A DNA stretch of 64,000 nucleotides, taken from assembly GCA_021234155.1 (NCBI GenBank), contig JAJEKV010000004.1, positions 25,335,662-25,399,661 of the forward strand, written 5' to 3'. This stretch comes from Isoetes taiwanensis. Taxonomy: Eukaryota; Streptophyta; Lycopodiopsida; Isoetales; Isoetaceae. Shown here in pieces: positions 10,850 to 23,926 of this stretch (the first letter of the stretch is position 1; every line of letters starts with the position of its first letter). The position numbers were made by a program, and so were the translations under genes. The notes beneath the pieces were generated by a model. The model was not told where the DNA came from. It did no database searches and worked only from the letters and a program-made list of their open reading frames with translations.

Positions 10850-12749
10850 ATAAGGTAGAATACACATGAATTCCCGGCACCTGAGGTAGGCGCCCGGGGG
10901 CAGAGGTGAGTCCGCAGATCCAAAACCTCCTGGAGGAGAGAGCCAAGAGATCGAACTGACGGCGTACTGAGTAGCTCGTGCAGGGGCAGACCAGGTCGCA
11001 CCAAGAGAATGTAGCGAGCCCGAATCTGACTATAGGCTGGACAGCTCTGGAAGGCATGGCTTTCATCCTCAACAACCCCCAGCGGGCAACACTGACAAAT
11101 CCTATCCTGGCGCGGCTCCACCGACCCGTCTCAAGCCGAAGATGGTGGGCCCCTGTTCGAATGGACGCGATAATCCTGCGCTTCTTCATGGGCAACCGAG
11201 AACGCCCGAGTAGAGCCGCGGCCTCGAACCGAGGTGGGGTTTATGTCTTGTTTGTAGTGTGCCACCTTTACTGCTCCAGCATGGTGGTCCCGAACTTCCC
11301 AGAAACAAGAGTCCAAGTACCCCTCTATCCCTACGGCCGCCTGTGGCACCCGGGCGCACCTATGTGCGCCTACTACCTTCAGCCAGCCGCCCACCGGGCT
11401 CTCTTGTCCTTCCAACAAGCCCCGAGTCGCTGTGGGCTCATCGCCCGCCAGAAGCCAAGTCGCGGGAGCCGAGTGTCGCCCATGTTGGCCACCTTCCGAA
11501 ATAGACAATGTGCCTATCGAGGGGCCGCATGTTTGCAGGGCATGAATCTGCCTCCCCGCAACAAGATCCGATATGGAACTGAGGGCTTGACGCCAAGTGC
11601 TCAACGTCAAAATGCCTTCGGACCTCGCCTAAGTCGCTCCAAGTCGCCAAAGACACCACCGGCCCCACACCTCGACCCCCATACAAAAGAACTGGCTCGA
11701 CCGGTTCGGAACAAATGTGACTGGTGGCCCCATCCATACAGCCTCGCCTCGCTCACGAGGGAGCTCAACCACCGGGTCGGGTTTGTTTGCTCCAGCGTGT
11801 GGGCCTCGCAGAATCGTCGGGGAGGGCTTCAAGAAAGCATGTCGCCAGAACCCTCCCCGCTCATAATCCAAATGCAACCGAGGGTCGGCAAGGTAACCGC
11901 TCTTGAGGGGGTCGAAGGCGGCCGCTAGCTTCACATAGAGTGGGAGGTGATTTGAGTCGGCCTCCTCGTCCCCGATCGTCCGCGTGACGCGTGAAAATGG
12001 CTGACAAGGTGTACATCCTGCGCAACCACTATGACATAATCCACGACACTAGTTCCGCCGCCGTGATTGTCCTGTCTGCAAGTGTACCCGTGGGAAGAGG
12101 GCCATTGTGGTAGGCCATTGCATATGAGCAAGTCAAAGATAACCGCACATCAGGAGCAATTGTCTGCCAAAGCGAAAGTGACCCGATCCGGCATCCGACC
12201 GTGTGTGCAAACCGCCTCTGGACGAATCGCAAAGACGCCATCCGCTAGGGGGTCCAGCCGCATGGCCTGTTCCATCCCTGTCCGCGCATTGAAGTCTCCA
12301 AGGAGCATAACTCTGCCCATCCGCTTGTGCTGCTGTATGTCATCATATAGATCGACATACGGGTCCATCCTGTCCACCTCCGGGTGGCCGTGATAGAAGG
12401 GACTCTTTGCATGGGGAAAGTAGCAAGCAGCTAGGAAGAGAGGATCTCCGCCAGGGTGGTGCACTCGGATCCACAAGTAGCGGTTATGTCTGTCGGTCTT
12501 CTGGAGGGAAACCAAATGTGCCAAGGCTGCCCGGTAGTAGCAGGCAACCCCATCGTGCCCACGTCTCCCTGTACAACCATTGAACACTGAAAAATAGTGG
12601 TACCCTGGCAGATCAGGCAGCCTGTGGCCTGGGTGTTCCCATGTCTCCATGAGGAAGATGAGGTCCATGTCCACAGCTACTGAATTGAGGCTATCACCCT
12701 TCTGCCATGGGAAACACCGACAGTTCCAGACCACCACCCAGAGGCACAA
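10850..12749 (-). mobile_element. LINE with endonuclease but no reverse transcriptase
   Basis: Minus-strand pieces of a non-LTR ORF2 lie in order. The apurinic-type endonuclease spans 12749-12150, with WNCRCF, LMETWE and LLGDFNART motifs. Its C-terminal part continues after a frameshift through 12131-11931 (ICNGLPQW, SVVDYVIV). The post-RT region spans 11610-11131. The distal IASIRTGAHHLRLETGRW and CQCC...H...C zinc-knuckle region spans 11195-10819. No reverse transcriptase core exists between endonuclease and tail; the roughly 300-bp gap is far too short, so the catalytic middle has been deleted. Several frameshifts are present. The long plus-strand ORF over 10978-11928 is its antisense shadow. 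The tail region is of the same type as in the LINE at 37.2-38.4 kb. Confidence 0.8.
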
Positions 12750-12869
12750 TTCCTATTGAGCAAGAGCGGAGCAGACCGAAAGCTAAGGGGCGATTTCGGA
12801 CAAGCGTAAGGAGGCAAGGGCAGCATTTGGCTGAGCGGGAGCAGAGGAAGAGGGACATGACATGGCAAA

Positions 12870-13000
12870 AATGAATGACGTGCCAAAGAGAAGAAAAACT
12901 AAAATAAAATATCCAAGGAGTTAGAAGAAAAAAAAACGTAAGAAAGGGAGAGAAGGAAAAGAAGGGAAGGCAAGAGAGGAAAGGAGAGAGAGTTGCATGG
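12870..13000. repeat. Purine-rich tract
   Basis: About 130 bp almost entirely A and G on the plus strand, upstream (5' side) of the LINE ORF. No coding role is visible. It could be the LINE 5' leader or a simple low-complexity tract. Confidence 0.5.
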
Positions 13001-13442
13001 TTCAGGTATTTCATTATTGGGTCGCTTCTATAATAACGAAAGAAAGAAGAAATTTAAGAGTAATTTTGTTCTCTATCTTAAAACATCAATTACAATTCAT
13101 CTATTCAAAATGAGGAAATATTTCAATATATTTGCGTTGGTTTATTGGTTAAAGTTTGTGCCTCTTATCAAAACGATGAGGGTTCAATCCTTGGTTTGTG
13201 CAAATAATTTTTTTTTTTATTTTACAGAAATGTCTCGCTTTGATATACGACAAGGTAAACCATTTTATATAGGACCATTCAAGTTTAGACTAGATACCTT
13301 AATTTGGCAAGATCAATTTAGCTAAGTTATTCATTTAGGAATATTTTTGTAAGATAAGTTTAAAGCGTAGTTAGATACTTTGGCAACTTGGGCTATTAGT
13401 TCATTATGATATTTTGCAAGATCAATTTGAATCTTAGTTAAA
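13001..13442. other. Non-coding flank of the Helitron
   Basis: AT-rich sequence with no recognised gene. It abuts the Helitron 3' terminus, so it is likely the sequence into which the Helitron inserted. Confidence 0.4.
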
Positions 13443-13470
13443 CTAGTTATGGTGCCCGGCGTTGCCGGGC
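13443..13470 (-). mobile_element. Helitron 3' terminus (hairpin plus CTAG)
   Basis: On the minus strand the sequence GCCCGGC-AAC-GCCGGGC forms a 7-bp perfect hairpin, followed by ACCATAA and then CTAG, with T as the next base. This is the classic plant Helitron end: a short GC-rich palindrome about 10 bp inside a CTAG terminus, inserted before T. It lies downstream of the RepHel gene in the matching orientation, so it is the 3' end of that element. Confidence 0.9.
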
Positions 13471-16400
13471 TGTAGTTATAATTTGATAGCTGACTGCGAG
13501 CATCTTCTAGTGCATTGTTTTTTGATTGTTAGGGTCAGGCATTGGTAGGGTTTAGTAACCTATGAACTTTTGATGTATGAAGTTTTGGATGTAGAGTTCT
13601 TTGTTTATGCTAGCTATGCAATATGGATGGAATGTATGTTTCGAAAATTCATGCTAATGTAGGTGTAATGGTTCGTGTAGTAAATAAAATGAGAGTGTGT
13701 ATTCAATGTCTACTGAAATGTATTTTTGTGTTGATTTTTTTGAATAGTGTAATTGTTGGGCCTATGGATGTGCAATTGTAATTGATAAAGTGAATAAGAA
13801 AACCATGGTTATTCGATGTGTATGCAAGTGAGCCAATGTGTATGGAGGGGTACAATAAGATATAAGGAGTTGACGTACAAATGAGACTTTCAAGTAGATG
13901 TCCATGGAGAGAAGTTGTTGTTGATGAGCTACAACAGTCATGAAATTGTAACAAATGGGAAATTTTAGTGGTGGGACATTTGTTTTCATGGCAAGAACGT
14001 GGTGTGCTTAAACAAAATGCTAGTTGAAATATATTGCTAGCAAATAAAAGTTTCTTTGGTGAGTTTGAATATGATTGGTTGTATCCTTGAAAGCGTAGAG
14101 GATGTGAAAAGCGTTCCCTATATCAGTGAAATGCTAATTTATTAGTGATGTTGCGCCTCTGCCTTGATGCTTCTTGAATTTATAATCCTTGTTTGACTTA
14201 CTTATGCGATGTTGGTAATAGCATAAGAGCCAAAGGAAACTTGTAACCGAGATGAAAATGCTTGTGAGACCTGTGAGCTGCTGATATGTTGGGGTTTCTG
14301 TTCTTATATCAGCATTATGATACCTATAAACAATAATAGAGAAGCGAGTAAGAAGATGTATACTGAATAATAAAGTCAAGGAGTCGGAAATAGACTATGT
14401 ATATGTAGGCCAGTTTGTGGCGTGATGTTTGAAAAGTAGACTATGTAATATCTAGATTGGATTGATGCTATGGTGGGTGCACTTGTAGTGTGCAATGCCT
14501 ATATATGCTGTTAAATTCCTGGAACATGGACTATAGCAAGCGGGAGGGAAAGAGTGAGATATCTACCTTTTGACTGTGAAGAGAAAAATTATGGCAACTT
14601 GTTCACACATCAGATTCATGTGGGCAGAGTTTGCATATGTTTTCCATTTGCCGTCTATGCTCCACATACAGTGAAAAGTTTTCAGGCCTTCTTCTGTTAA
14701 AGCTTAGCCAGAGAAAACTATTCGAAGCAATCAGAAAGAGAGCTTGAAATTCGAAGCCTAATAGGAACCATTTCATCAGCTACAATAACTATATAGAGAG
14801 AATGAAGATGCAAGTACATGAAAGCTAATATGAGAAATTCATTTCTTACATGCAAGTGGAATGCCATGAATTGTATCCTTGAGAGACAGACCTGCAGAAG
14901 CAAATGGTAAAATAACATATCAACAATGACGAAGGAACTTTGCGTAAAGAAATGCGGATGAAGGAGATTGAATTGGACATATGGGCAAATCAAAACATTT
15001 TCATGCTGCAGAGCTCGTATTTGTCTCGCAACATAAATGGACAGTTTCTGAGATCCCATGTTCTCTGATTTATGCTGGTTGTGCAACACATTGGGCATAC
15101 ATATAGCCTTTTGGATGATCCGCATGTAAATGAGCAGAATACACCAATGAAAATGAATGAAGAAATGGATCATAGGTTGTGTTTACCTTTTTGGAGCTTT
15201 TACAGAAATAGGACTGTTGATGTGCGCACATAGTTCAACGGAAAGACTGTTTGTAGACTGTTATAATGTAGGCGTGTCCACTACCACGTGCTTGAAATGT
15301 TTGTTTGGTGGTAGATGTCGAGGTGCTTGAAAAGTGAATGTGATGTATAGACTTGGATTGGGTTTGCTTAAATAAGAAGGGAAATAGAGTGGAGTGAATA
15401 TTTACCTGGGATGGATTTATGCGAAGAATAGCTATGACGTCGTTTGATGTGTGGTTGCTATATGTGAGATGTAGATTCTGTGTTGTTAGTGTCGATGTGT
15501 ACTTTAATTATCAGAAGCAGATATTCTAGTATCTGAAAATGCGCAGTAGATGAGAGAACTTACTGCATGTGGAGCGTGTGGTATTCGAAGCAATCAGAAA
15601 GAGAGTTTGAAATTCGAAGCCTAATAGGAACCATTTCATCACCTACAATAACTATATAGAAAGAATGAAGATGCAAGTATCCATCTGAAAGCTAATATGA
15701 GAAATTGATTTCTTACATGCAACTGGAATGCCATGAATTGGATCGTTGAGAGACAGACCTGCAGGAGAGTTTCCGAGATCCCATGTTCTCTCATTTATGC
15801 TGGTTGTGGAACACATTGGGCATACATATAGCCTTTTGCATGATCCGGATGTGAATGAGTAGAATAGAACAATGGATATGAATGAAGAAATGGATCATAG
15901 GTTGTGTTTACCTTTGTATAAGTGTTTATATGAATCTGTTGAAGCTTTTACAGAAATAGGACTGTAGATGTGCGCACATAGTTGAACGGAAGGACTGTTT
16001 GCAGACTGTTATAATGTAGGCGTGTCCACTACCTATTAATTCATTGAGCAGAAACAATTAATTGCTAGTATTGAAGCGATGTGAGGCTGTGTGTTTGGCA
16101 AATAAGTAGCTTTCAAAACTGGTAAAGAAATTCATTGAGCACAAACAATTAGTTTTTCATAAGTACTCAACAACAAAAATGAGCATGGCTATTACACATT
16201 TTATGCAGCAACATGATAAAAGTTGGAAAAGCATGGATCTTCTCACGTGCAAGTTTTGAATATGTCATGTCTGCTGCAAGAAACATGGCGCGTTTTAGAC
16301 CTGCATACTGTAAAACTGAGGCAAACAATGTAGGAGATCAACCAAACACATGGAGGCAAACAATGCAGGAGAATGAACTATATAGTCAGTGAACATTGAT

Positions 16401-16851
16401 TGTATATTGTTTTGAGTTCGATAATCCCTGAGTTATGTATTGTTAAAAAAATACTCCCCACGGTGCAGGTTTTAAGCAAGCACGTACAATGTTATAGACT
16501 TATAGTAGCATTATACAATTGAATTTCATCTCCTGCTTACCTTTACTACTGAATGTTTACTATGTAAATGTCTTTTTCGAGCATAGAAGCAAAGGCATCC
16601 TGGCATTTTTCACTCTAGATGCAAACATTTTGGTGCTGTGCAAGAAGAGGAAGCTGGTATGAACCATTTTATGCAGAAACATGATAGAAATCGGAAAAGC
16701 ATGGGTCTTCTCATGTGCTGCAAGAAGAACACAAATTATATTTAACTGTATGGAGATTTGTAAGCTTTACTGCACCTCTATCAAATCCACTGCAAAATAA
16801 AACGTACCAGAGATGTTGTGTCACTGGGATTCAGATGGATGTTTGTTGATT
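13471..16851 (-). mobile_element. Helitron 3' non-coding region with internal duplication
   Basis: No gene is recognised between the RepHel stop and the 3' terminus. A block at 14720-15290 is repeated at 15583-16034. Both begin ATTCGAAGCAATCAGAAAG and end near GTAGGCGTGTCCACTACC; the second copy has an internal deletion of roughly 120 bp. The repeat is non-coding. Long passive 3' regions are common in plant Helitrons. Confidence 0.6.
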
Positions 16852-19800
16852 TCACAGGGCCTCTGTATAGACTACATTTGCTGTGTATGTTGCAATTTGT
16901 TGATCATTGAGTGATTGTGCTTGGTGGTCGATGATAAGTACCTTTATATCCTGTTGCCGACGTGCTCTTGATAGTGCTACATAGAGTTGTCCATGTGCAA
17001 ATACAGGCCTTGGCAAGTAGAGTCCTAACTGTTTTAATGTTTGTCCTTGTGCTTTGTTTATTCATTGCAAATGCTGGGCGTATGGGGAACTGTGTCCTTT
17101 CAAATTGAAAGGGTAGTTGTGCGCTGCCTGGTGTAAGTGGTATCCTTTGTATGAAGACTCTTTTTCCAATATTTTTTCCAGTAACTATTTCGGTGTCTAA
17201 GAGCCTTTCTCCCAATCTTCTGATGATTAGTCTAGTTCCATTGTAGAGTCCGAGCTTGGTGGAAGTGGTTCTCAAGAGCATCACGATCATTCCGATCTTT
17301 AGTGTTAGTCTATGCGGTGGCATCCCGCTTGGTACTTGGGTGTTCAAGAACTCAGTTGGGTAGAGTAGTTGGTTTTCTTGGTCTGGTATTTTATCAGCGC
17401 TTAAGTATGTCTTTGGTGGTCCTGGGAATATGCTTGTGATGATGGTGTTAATTTCATCCACGTGTTCGTTGAGAGGCGTGAGTATGGCTCGTTCTGTCCA
17501 GAACTTGGGGTCACTTGCATTTTCTCTAATTCCTGGGAATGTTGCTTCAATAAGGTCGTTGAGGTCTTGTGTTGGTATGCAAATATTGGTTGGTAATTTG
17601 ATGATGTTTTCACCTCTTTCTGGGTATGTTTCTTCGGTGCCTTCTCCAATTCTTTGTAGCCAATTAGGGAAGTCGTTGATGTGTTGTTCGGGTTGGGTTT
17701 GTGGGATTTGGTGGGCTCGCATGTTGACTTTTAAGTAATGAACTTTGATATGATTCCAGATGTAGGATTTGTTGATGGCTGCGTCTACTATAGCTGCTCT
17801 AGTTCCGTGAGGGACAACTGGTAGTAGTTGTTTGAAGTCTCCTCCGAGTACTACTGTGATTCCTCCGAATAGAATGTTTCTTTCTGTGATGTCTCGTAAT
17901 GTTCTATCAAGTGCCTCAAATGCATGCTTATGTGCCATTGGAGCCTCATCCCATACAATGAGGCGTGTGGATCGTAGAAGTGTGGCTATTTCTGATTGTT
18001 TTGGTATCTTACATGTTGAGCTCTCGTGGAGTTCCAATGGAATTTTGAACCGGGAGTGTGCTGTTCTGCCTCCTTTTAATAAGACAGATGCTATACCAGA
18101 TGATGCTACTGCTAGAGCTATTTGTCCTTGACTGCGTACATGGGTGAGCAGTGTGTTGTAGAGGAAAGTTTTCCCTGTACCTCCTGCCCCATAGACAAAG
18201 TGTTGACGGGTTGTTCTTTGGTCTATGTCTGTTATGATTTTTGTTGCTGGTCGATGTTCAAGAGGTTTATTGATGCATTGGCATCTTCTAGAGTGTCTTG
18301 GTATGTCTCCTCTAGAATAAGTGTGTCTCTTGGGGCCTGTGGCTCTATGTTTGTGAATCCAAAGTCTTGTAGCGATTGGTTTGCTGCTCGCATGTGGTGC
18401 TCTACATCATGCATTGCGCATTGTCTTGCATATGGTGTGATTTGGCTAGTTGTGTTTCCTGTTGCAGTGTTTTGTTGTTGTTGGTAGTCCTCTGCTAGAT
18501 GATGTTCAATGGTGTTCCATAGATCTTGCGGGTTAGTTGGATGATTGAGAATGAGAGTGGTGGCAAATAATTGGCGTAGTTCGGCTGGCATTTGCCATGT
18601 GCAAGCTTCTTGGAGGGATTGGAGTATATCTGTATCATCATTTAGTAGAAGTAGTGCATTGCATGCGTCTTTGAATGTTGGATGTACTATGTTGTGGACA
18701 GTACGCAAATGTTCGAAGCTTGTAGCACCTGGTACGTTAGTTAGGAGGAGGCGTAAGTAGAACCTTTCTCCTTCATTTGGATTGGAAAAGTACATGCGTC
18801 CAATTGTTGGCATGCGTTGATGGTTTTCTCTTGGTGTCCAGGTTTTGTTGGCCTTTTGCCAAGTGTATGATGAGGGGAAATCTTGGTATAGAAGGTGGCG
18901 TGTGCCTTCTATTTCAGCGTTTTTTTGAAAGTATTTTGTGAGTGTTGTGTGTGTGCCTCGTTGGAAGGTGCTATTGAGGTCATCAGCGTCTCTGAAGTGG
19001 AGGACGTTTTGGTTAGGTAGATGTATGGCGAGCCTCACAACATGGGGTTCTTGTTCTTGTAAATCGTAGGATAGTACTCTCCATGAAGCTTCTATTGCAG
19101 AGAAGTATCTAGCATTCAGATAGTGGGCGATTTCATCCTGGTTTGTCCCTATAGCAGTTCTATTTATTGGGAGATTTTGGTATTCTAAGGTTGCTGAGAT
19201 CATGTCTGGACCTTTGTATATGTATTTGTACAGGTATTTGATCGATTTGATATGGGCACATATTTCTACGTTGATATGGCATTTAAAGTATGAAGAAAGC
19301 CATGTATTGTGTGGTACGACCCATCTATTGTCAATACGATGTCCATTGCGTATTATATATCGTCCGTTGTCACGGCGTCTGTATTTAACTTGGCCTTGAT
19401 GCACAGTGGTTTCATTTTGGAATTCCTTTGGATAATGCTTTGTGCATCTTCCATCTTTCATGCATGGTGATGATGGATTTAAAGCGCCGCATGGTCCGTG
19501 TATCATGCTGTTTGTGACAATGTTGTATAGCTCTGGGTTCATTTGCTGGTCTGGTATTTCTGCAGAGACAACTTGGTCATAATCTGCAGCGGTTTGTGGT
19601 TTGTCATTGTGGTGTACGATTAGGAGCAGGTGGGCATGTGGGAGGCCTCGTTTTTGGAATTCTATCACGTAGACTTTTCCAATTATTGTGCCTAGGATTT
19701 GTTTTTTTATCAATAAAGTTAATAGTTCCCTAAGTTTCATCTGGAATACGCGTGCTATAAGGTCAGGTCGGTCAGATGGCGTTTGTCTTTGGAGTAATTC

Positions 19801-21537
19801 TCTTGTGATTTCTATCCAGTTTGGGTTTGCAGTCATGGTAATGAAGTAATCTGGTTTACCTAGTGCTCGTACAATGGCCATTGCGTCATGGTATAGTTGG
19901 TTTGTATGTCTTGGTGAACCAATATGGCTTGAGGGGAGGATGACACGTCGTCCTATGTTTGATGCCGTTGTTGCTGGTTGGCCGATTGCATCCTCTACGC
20001 CTTGTCGTATTTCAGATCGAAATATTTGTTGATTCATTCTGACATAGGTGAGGCGAGCTTGCTCTATTTTTGCAAAGGCAGTGCATATGTATTCTTGGAA
20101 TAATCGGCCAGCATGATGGATAGGAGAAATGTGGTGTGCATGTGGGTGTATATGGTAGCTATAGAATTGGAGGGCTGTAACTTTTCTCTGGGTTTCGTTT
20201 TGTGGAATGTTGATATGCCAACCATCTGTTCCATATGGGAACATTAAAACAAAGTGTAATGGATCATACGATACATGGCATTCATTTATGGATTGAAGCG
20301 TACCATCTCTTGAGTGCAGAATGATGTTTTGATGGCCTACTACAGGGTCTGCCTCATTTGGCATGAGTATTGCGATTTCATTTGATGTGGGTGCATTGTA
20401 TTGTCTGTTCCTTGCATCTGGAGTAGCTGGTGATTGGATGCGTAATCTGATATCTATAGCTGGTTGAGTGCGAATGAGATCTGCTGTGCTACGTATAGCA
20501 TGCGCGAATGGGTTGTTGAGGTTGATTAGTTGTTGGAGGTCACGAAGTGTGTCTCTTCTAAGGTCATGTACGTAATCTTGCCTCGTATTTAGTTGCTGTT
20601 CCTCATTGTCTAGGATATAGATTTGTGCATACATTGGTTGGGTGTCTGGTTGAGCTTGTAGTGTCCCCATAATATGGGACATTCGACCATTCACTCTTAG
20701 TGTGTATGGGCCGCCTGGTATGTTAGTAATCCGGTGATCTGTCTTGATGGCTAGGGATCCAAAAGCTAGTGCGTTGTTGTATTTTCTAATATTTTGGCGG
20801 AAATCTGTAGTTTGTGCTCCTGGAGATGTGTATAGCTCTAGTAGCAGAGGTGGTGGTGGTGGCATCAATGGGAGGTTGATTTTACCGTTGTAGCAACATT
20901 TGGATGATTGTTCGATTGGCCATAGGAGGGCGTTGCAATGTGGGCATATAGTTTCCATAGTCCCAAGGTCATGTGGGGCTGGAATTGTTGCAGTCCATGC
21001 TACTTTGCGGGTGTATGTTGTGCTTTGATTTTGGTCTTGGCTTTGAAACGGTGGTCCATCATCTACTGGTGCATCATCTACAATATTTGTATGCATTGTT
21101 CTAGCGACTCTTCTAGCTTCTCTTAGTGTTAGTATTGGTGTAGGTAGGTTTGCTGTTGCGTTGGTGTGAGGTATCTGCGTTATAAGTGGTGGAGGGACTT
21201 GTGGGATGTGTGGATTTGATAGGGTTCGAGCGCTACGCCTTGCTTGTCTGCAAGAGTAATTGTGTGCTGGTTGTCGTTGGCTTTCATCAGTTGAGGGTGT
21301 TGGTTCGAGGCTGTGTGGAGTAGTTGGAACGTGAAATATAGTGGTATATGCAGGTGTTGGTTGTTGGGAGGACGATCGGGTGAACTGGTGATTGAGTACT
21401 GGTGTAGTAGGCAAATGTTGAGACATGTTGTGTGCTGAGAATGTTGGTTGTTGAGAGGATGATGGCGCAGATTGGTCAATGCGCATTCTTTTTGAGCTAG
21501 ATGGAGCTGGTTCTGTCTCTTGCTGTCTTTGTTCCAT
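16852..21537 (-). pseudogene. Helitron RepHel (HUH nuclease plus PIF1-like helicase)
   Basis: This is the Helitron transposase for rolling-circle transposition. The start is taken at the ATG at 21537 (MEQRQQETEPAPSSS), the most plausible Met; an upstream Met exists at 21663. Domains in order: a zinc-finger-like region with CPHC and a CCYNGKINLP element (about 20.9 kb); the Rep domain with RGLPHAHLLL, the HUH motif (19650-19621); the two-tyrosine motif YLYKYIYKG (about 19.22 kb); then a helicase with Walker A GAGGTGKT (about 18.18 kb), Walker B VWDEAP and a GGDFKQLLPVV segment, ending near 16852 with a YVALSRA helicase VI motif. Two frameshifts break it: a 1-base change in an A-run at about 18230, and a small deletion after AFAM at about 17067. 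Otherwise it is near full length, so inactivation looks recent. Confidence 0.92.
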
Positions 21538-22474
21538 TGCTGTAGCAGTGTGGTTGGTACAGTGGTTTTGGGTGTATGAATGTTTGCAGGAGCTCTGAAA
21601 GAGGATAAAATAATATGGTTCAGTATATTGGAATGTTTGAATGTAGGAAAGTTGAAGAAGCATGTTGTGAATGAAGCAATTAGATACGATGAGAGGTTGA
21701 TAATATGGCCTTGAGAGGGGAAATATGGTGTTGTTTTAATCCTCAAAGGAACGCTAAATCAGGTCATATAGAAAGATGTTTGAGGTTTACCTGGTTTATT
21801 TGCGATGCTAAATATGCTATGTTTTGTTAAGTAGATCATAGTTCGATAGTGAAGGTATTAGGAGGAAAATATGAAGCTTCGCATGGCTATGCGATAGAAT
21901 ATTGGCTTTAAATGAGTGCAATTGACTGGCTGTTGGCGATGTTATAAGGGAATTTTGTAGTTGTGATATAAGCAGCATTCCGTAAGCTCAGTCTTCCAAG
22001 TCTTCCAATTAGATATGGAGAGGTAAGGAATGAAGCAATTAGATACGTGGAGGTAAGGAATAGATTGGTAAATAAATTGTTTCGTAAGTGAAGTGAAGTG
22101 AACAGAATAAAGCTTTCAGAGGTTGATAATATGGCCCTATGATGGAAGGCCTTATGGTAAAGGAGAGCACTGGTTTTACGAAGCCACAAAGTTTAGAACA
22201 TGAAACTTGAGTCAATCTGCAGATCCAAAAATGAAGATGAAGATCAAAATGAATACATCACAATTTCTTAAGAATCAAAGTTTTTGGGTAGGCATGGGGA
22301 AATTTTTGGGAAAAGTACACCTTAGAATTCCTAAGGCATGTTATTCCACAAAATCCAAAATTTCAAGTTTGGTTAGGGCTTATTGGAAGGAAAGATTAAG
22401 AAGGGGAAAGGGTAATCTGCAACCACAATAAATGGACCATGGTACGAAACTTTGTTAAGAACTCAAACTTAAAG
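21538..22474. other. RepHel 5' flank and start of the phospholipase repeat
   Basis: No intact gene. A TTTCAG acceptor-like site lies at about 21600 on the minus strand, so a short 5' intron of RepHel is possible. Around 21925-22010 a block including GGCGATGTTATAAGGGAATT is the first of three copies (also about 23015 and 25150) that mark the phospholipase repeat units. Confidence 0.4.
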
Positions 22475-22880
22475 GAAGGAACAGCAATGGTTTCTGACTG
22501 ACCATTAGAATTGGTCCTTTTGTTGAGACCTTTATTGGCAATATCATAAGCACAAAGGGTAGAAAGGGCAGCGCCACGGCTATGGCCTACAACAGTAATG
22601 CTAACATCTTCATCATTATAAATTTCGAGGAAGGTTGAACCTCAGAAATGGTCTTCTCGCGGGCACTGAGTTGCCTCAATTGGATCCGTTCTGCCCAGCC
22701 ATTTCTTCCCCTTATCATCTGGCACTGCTACAAATCCATTGAATCATGCACTGCCTCAATGAAATCCCCATAGCGAATCAGCTCCTTTCGGAGCTCAAGA
22801 TCCAGAGGATCTAACATGCCTTTCCAGTGATTCTCTCCTTGCACTTGTCTCCATTTAGATGCAAGATTTGATGAACCCAT
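22475..22880 (-). pseudogene. Phospholipase A1-II-like, copy 1 (decayed)
   Basis: From the ATG at 22880 the peptide begins MGSSNLASKWRQVQGENHW and continues KGMLDPLDLELRKELIRYG, the usual N-terminus of plant class II phospholipase A1 (cytosolic DAD1-like acylhydrolases). The middle is deleted. The nucleophile-elbow region that survives reads GHSRG where GHSLG is expected, and the frame is broken. Copies 2 and 3 have lost the SKWRQVQGENHWKG stretch that this copy keeps, so it preserves the best 5' end of the three. Confidence 0.75.
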
Positions 22881-23926
22881 TTTGCTACACTGCCCAAAGG
22901 GTGCTCTATATTTGGATCTCTAAAATGAATTGATATCATAATCTGCAAGGCCATGCATGGTTTGTCTACCTGGAAATAGAATTAGATAGAGGCTGATAGA
23001 GACTTATGAAAGTCACTGTTGGCGATGTTATAAGGGAATTCTGCACTTGTGATATGAGCAGCATTCCGTAAGTTCAGTCTTGCAACTCTTCCAAAGTTTC
23101 CTAAAACAGCATGGATTTTCAAAGAATAAGTTGCTAAGCATTTGTCTCCGCACATGCTAGCGTCTCTGTAACAATTTGTTTGTGCACTGCCAGTGGTATG
23201 TCTACAGAACGGAATCGTGATTACAAAGGGTACAGCAAATTTGATATGCACGCAGTAAAGAACTAAAGAAGTGTAGGGATAATCCATCTTGTTAATTCAG
23301 GTTATGATAATATGATGCTGCGCAATGTTATGGAAGTCCTTGATTAATGTGCCAATTGAAGTCGGGACACTTGTGAGATTCAACTGTGAGGTTCAGTGGC
23401 AGGACAGGAAGACATGACTAAGAATTGCAATTCCAAGGGTGTCTATAGATGGATCTATCATTATAGAAGCCATATGTATGTAGCTTCAAAAGCAAGTAAG
23501 GGAACAGAGCTCAGAGCAAATAATAAGGGTTTTTTCTGTGCACTGAGTGAAAATGGAAATCTGCATCCATGTTCGGAGCATTATGATAGCTTGTTAATAG
23601 TTTGCCATATGCACATTCTATGAAATAAAAGAGAACTGCTATCTGAACTGCTATGGATGTAATGCCTTCAAAATTTTGAAGGACAATTATCTACAACAGG
23701 GACTCAAAATTCCGAATCAGATGGAATCTTGTAGCCTAGAGATGACTAACTGTAATTAATGACTCTAAATTTCCTTAATCATGCGAAAGGCTATAAGGAA
23801 TATTTGTATGATGGAAACCCTTATGGTAGAGCAGAGCACTGGTTTTACGAAGCTACAAACTTTAGAACATGAAACTTCAATCAATCTCCAGATCCAAAAA
23901 TGAGGATGAAGATCAAAATAAATACA

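Noticed and set aside
10978-11928. Long 316-codon plus-strand ORF
   Set aside because: It is antisense to LINE ORF2 pieces that carry recognisable motifs; its own translation is Pro/Arg-rich and matches no family.
18122-18487. Plus-strand ORFs across 17.4-21.1 kb
   Set aside because: All are shadows of the minus-strand Helitron RepHel gene.
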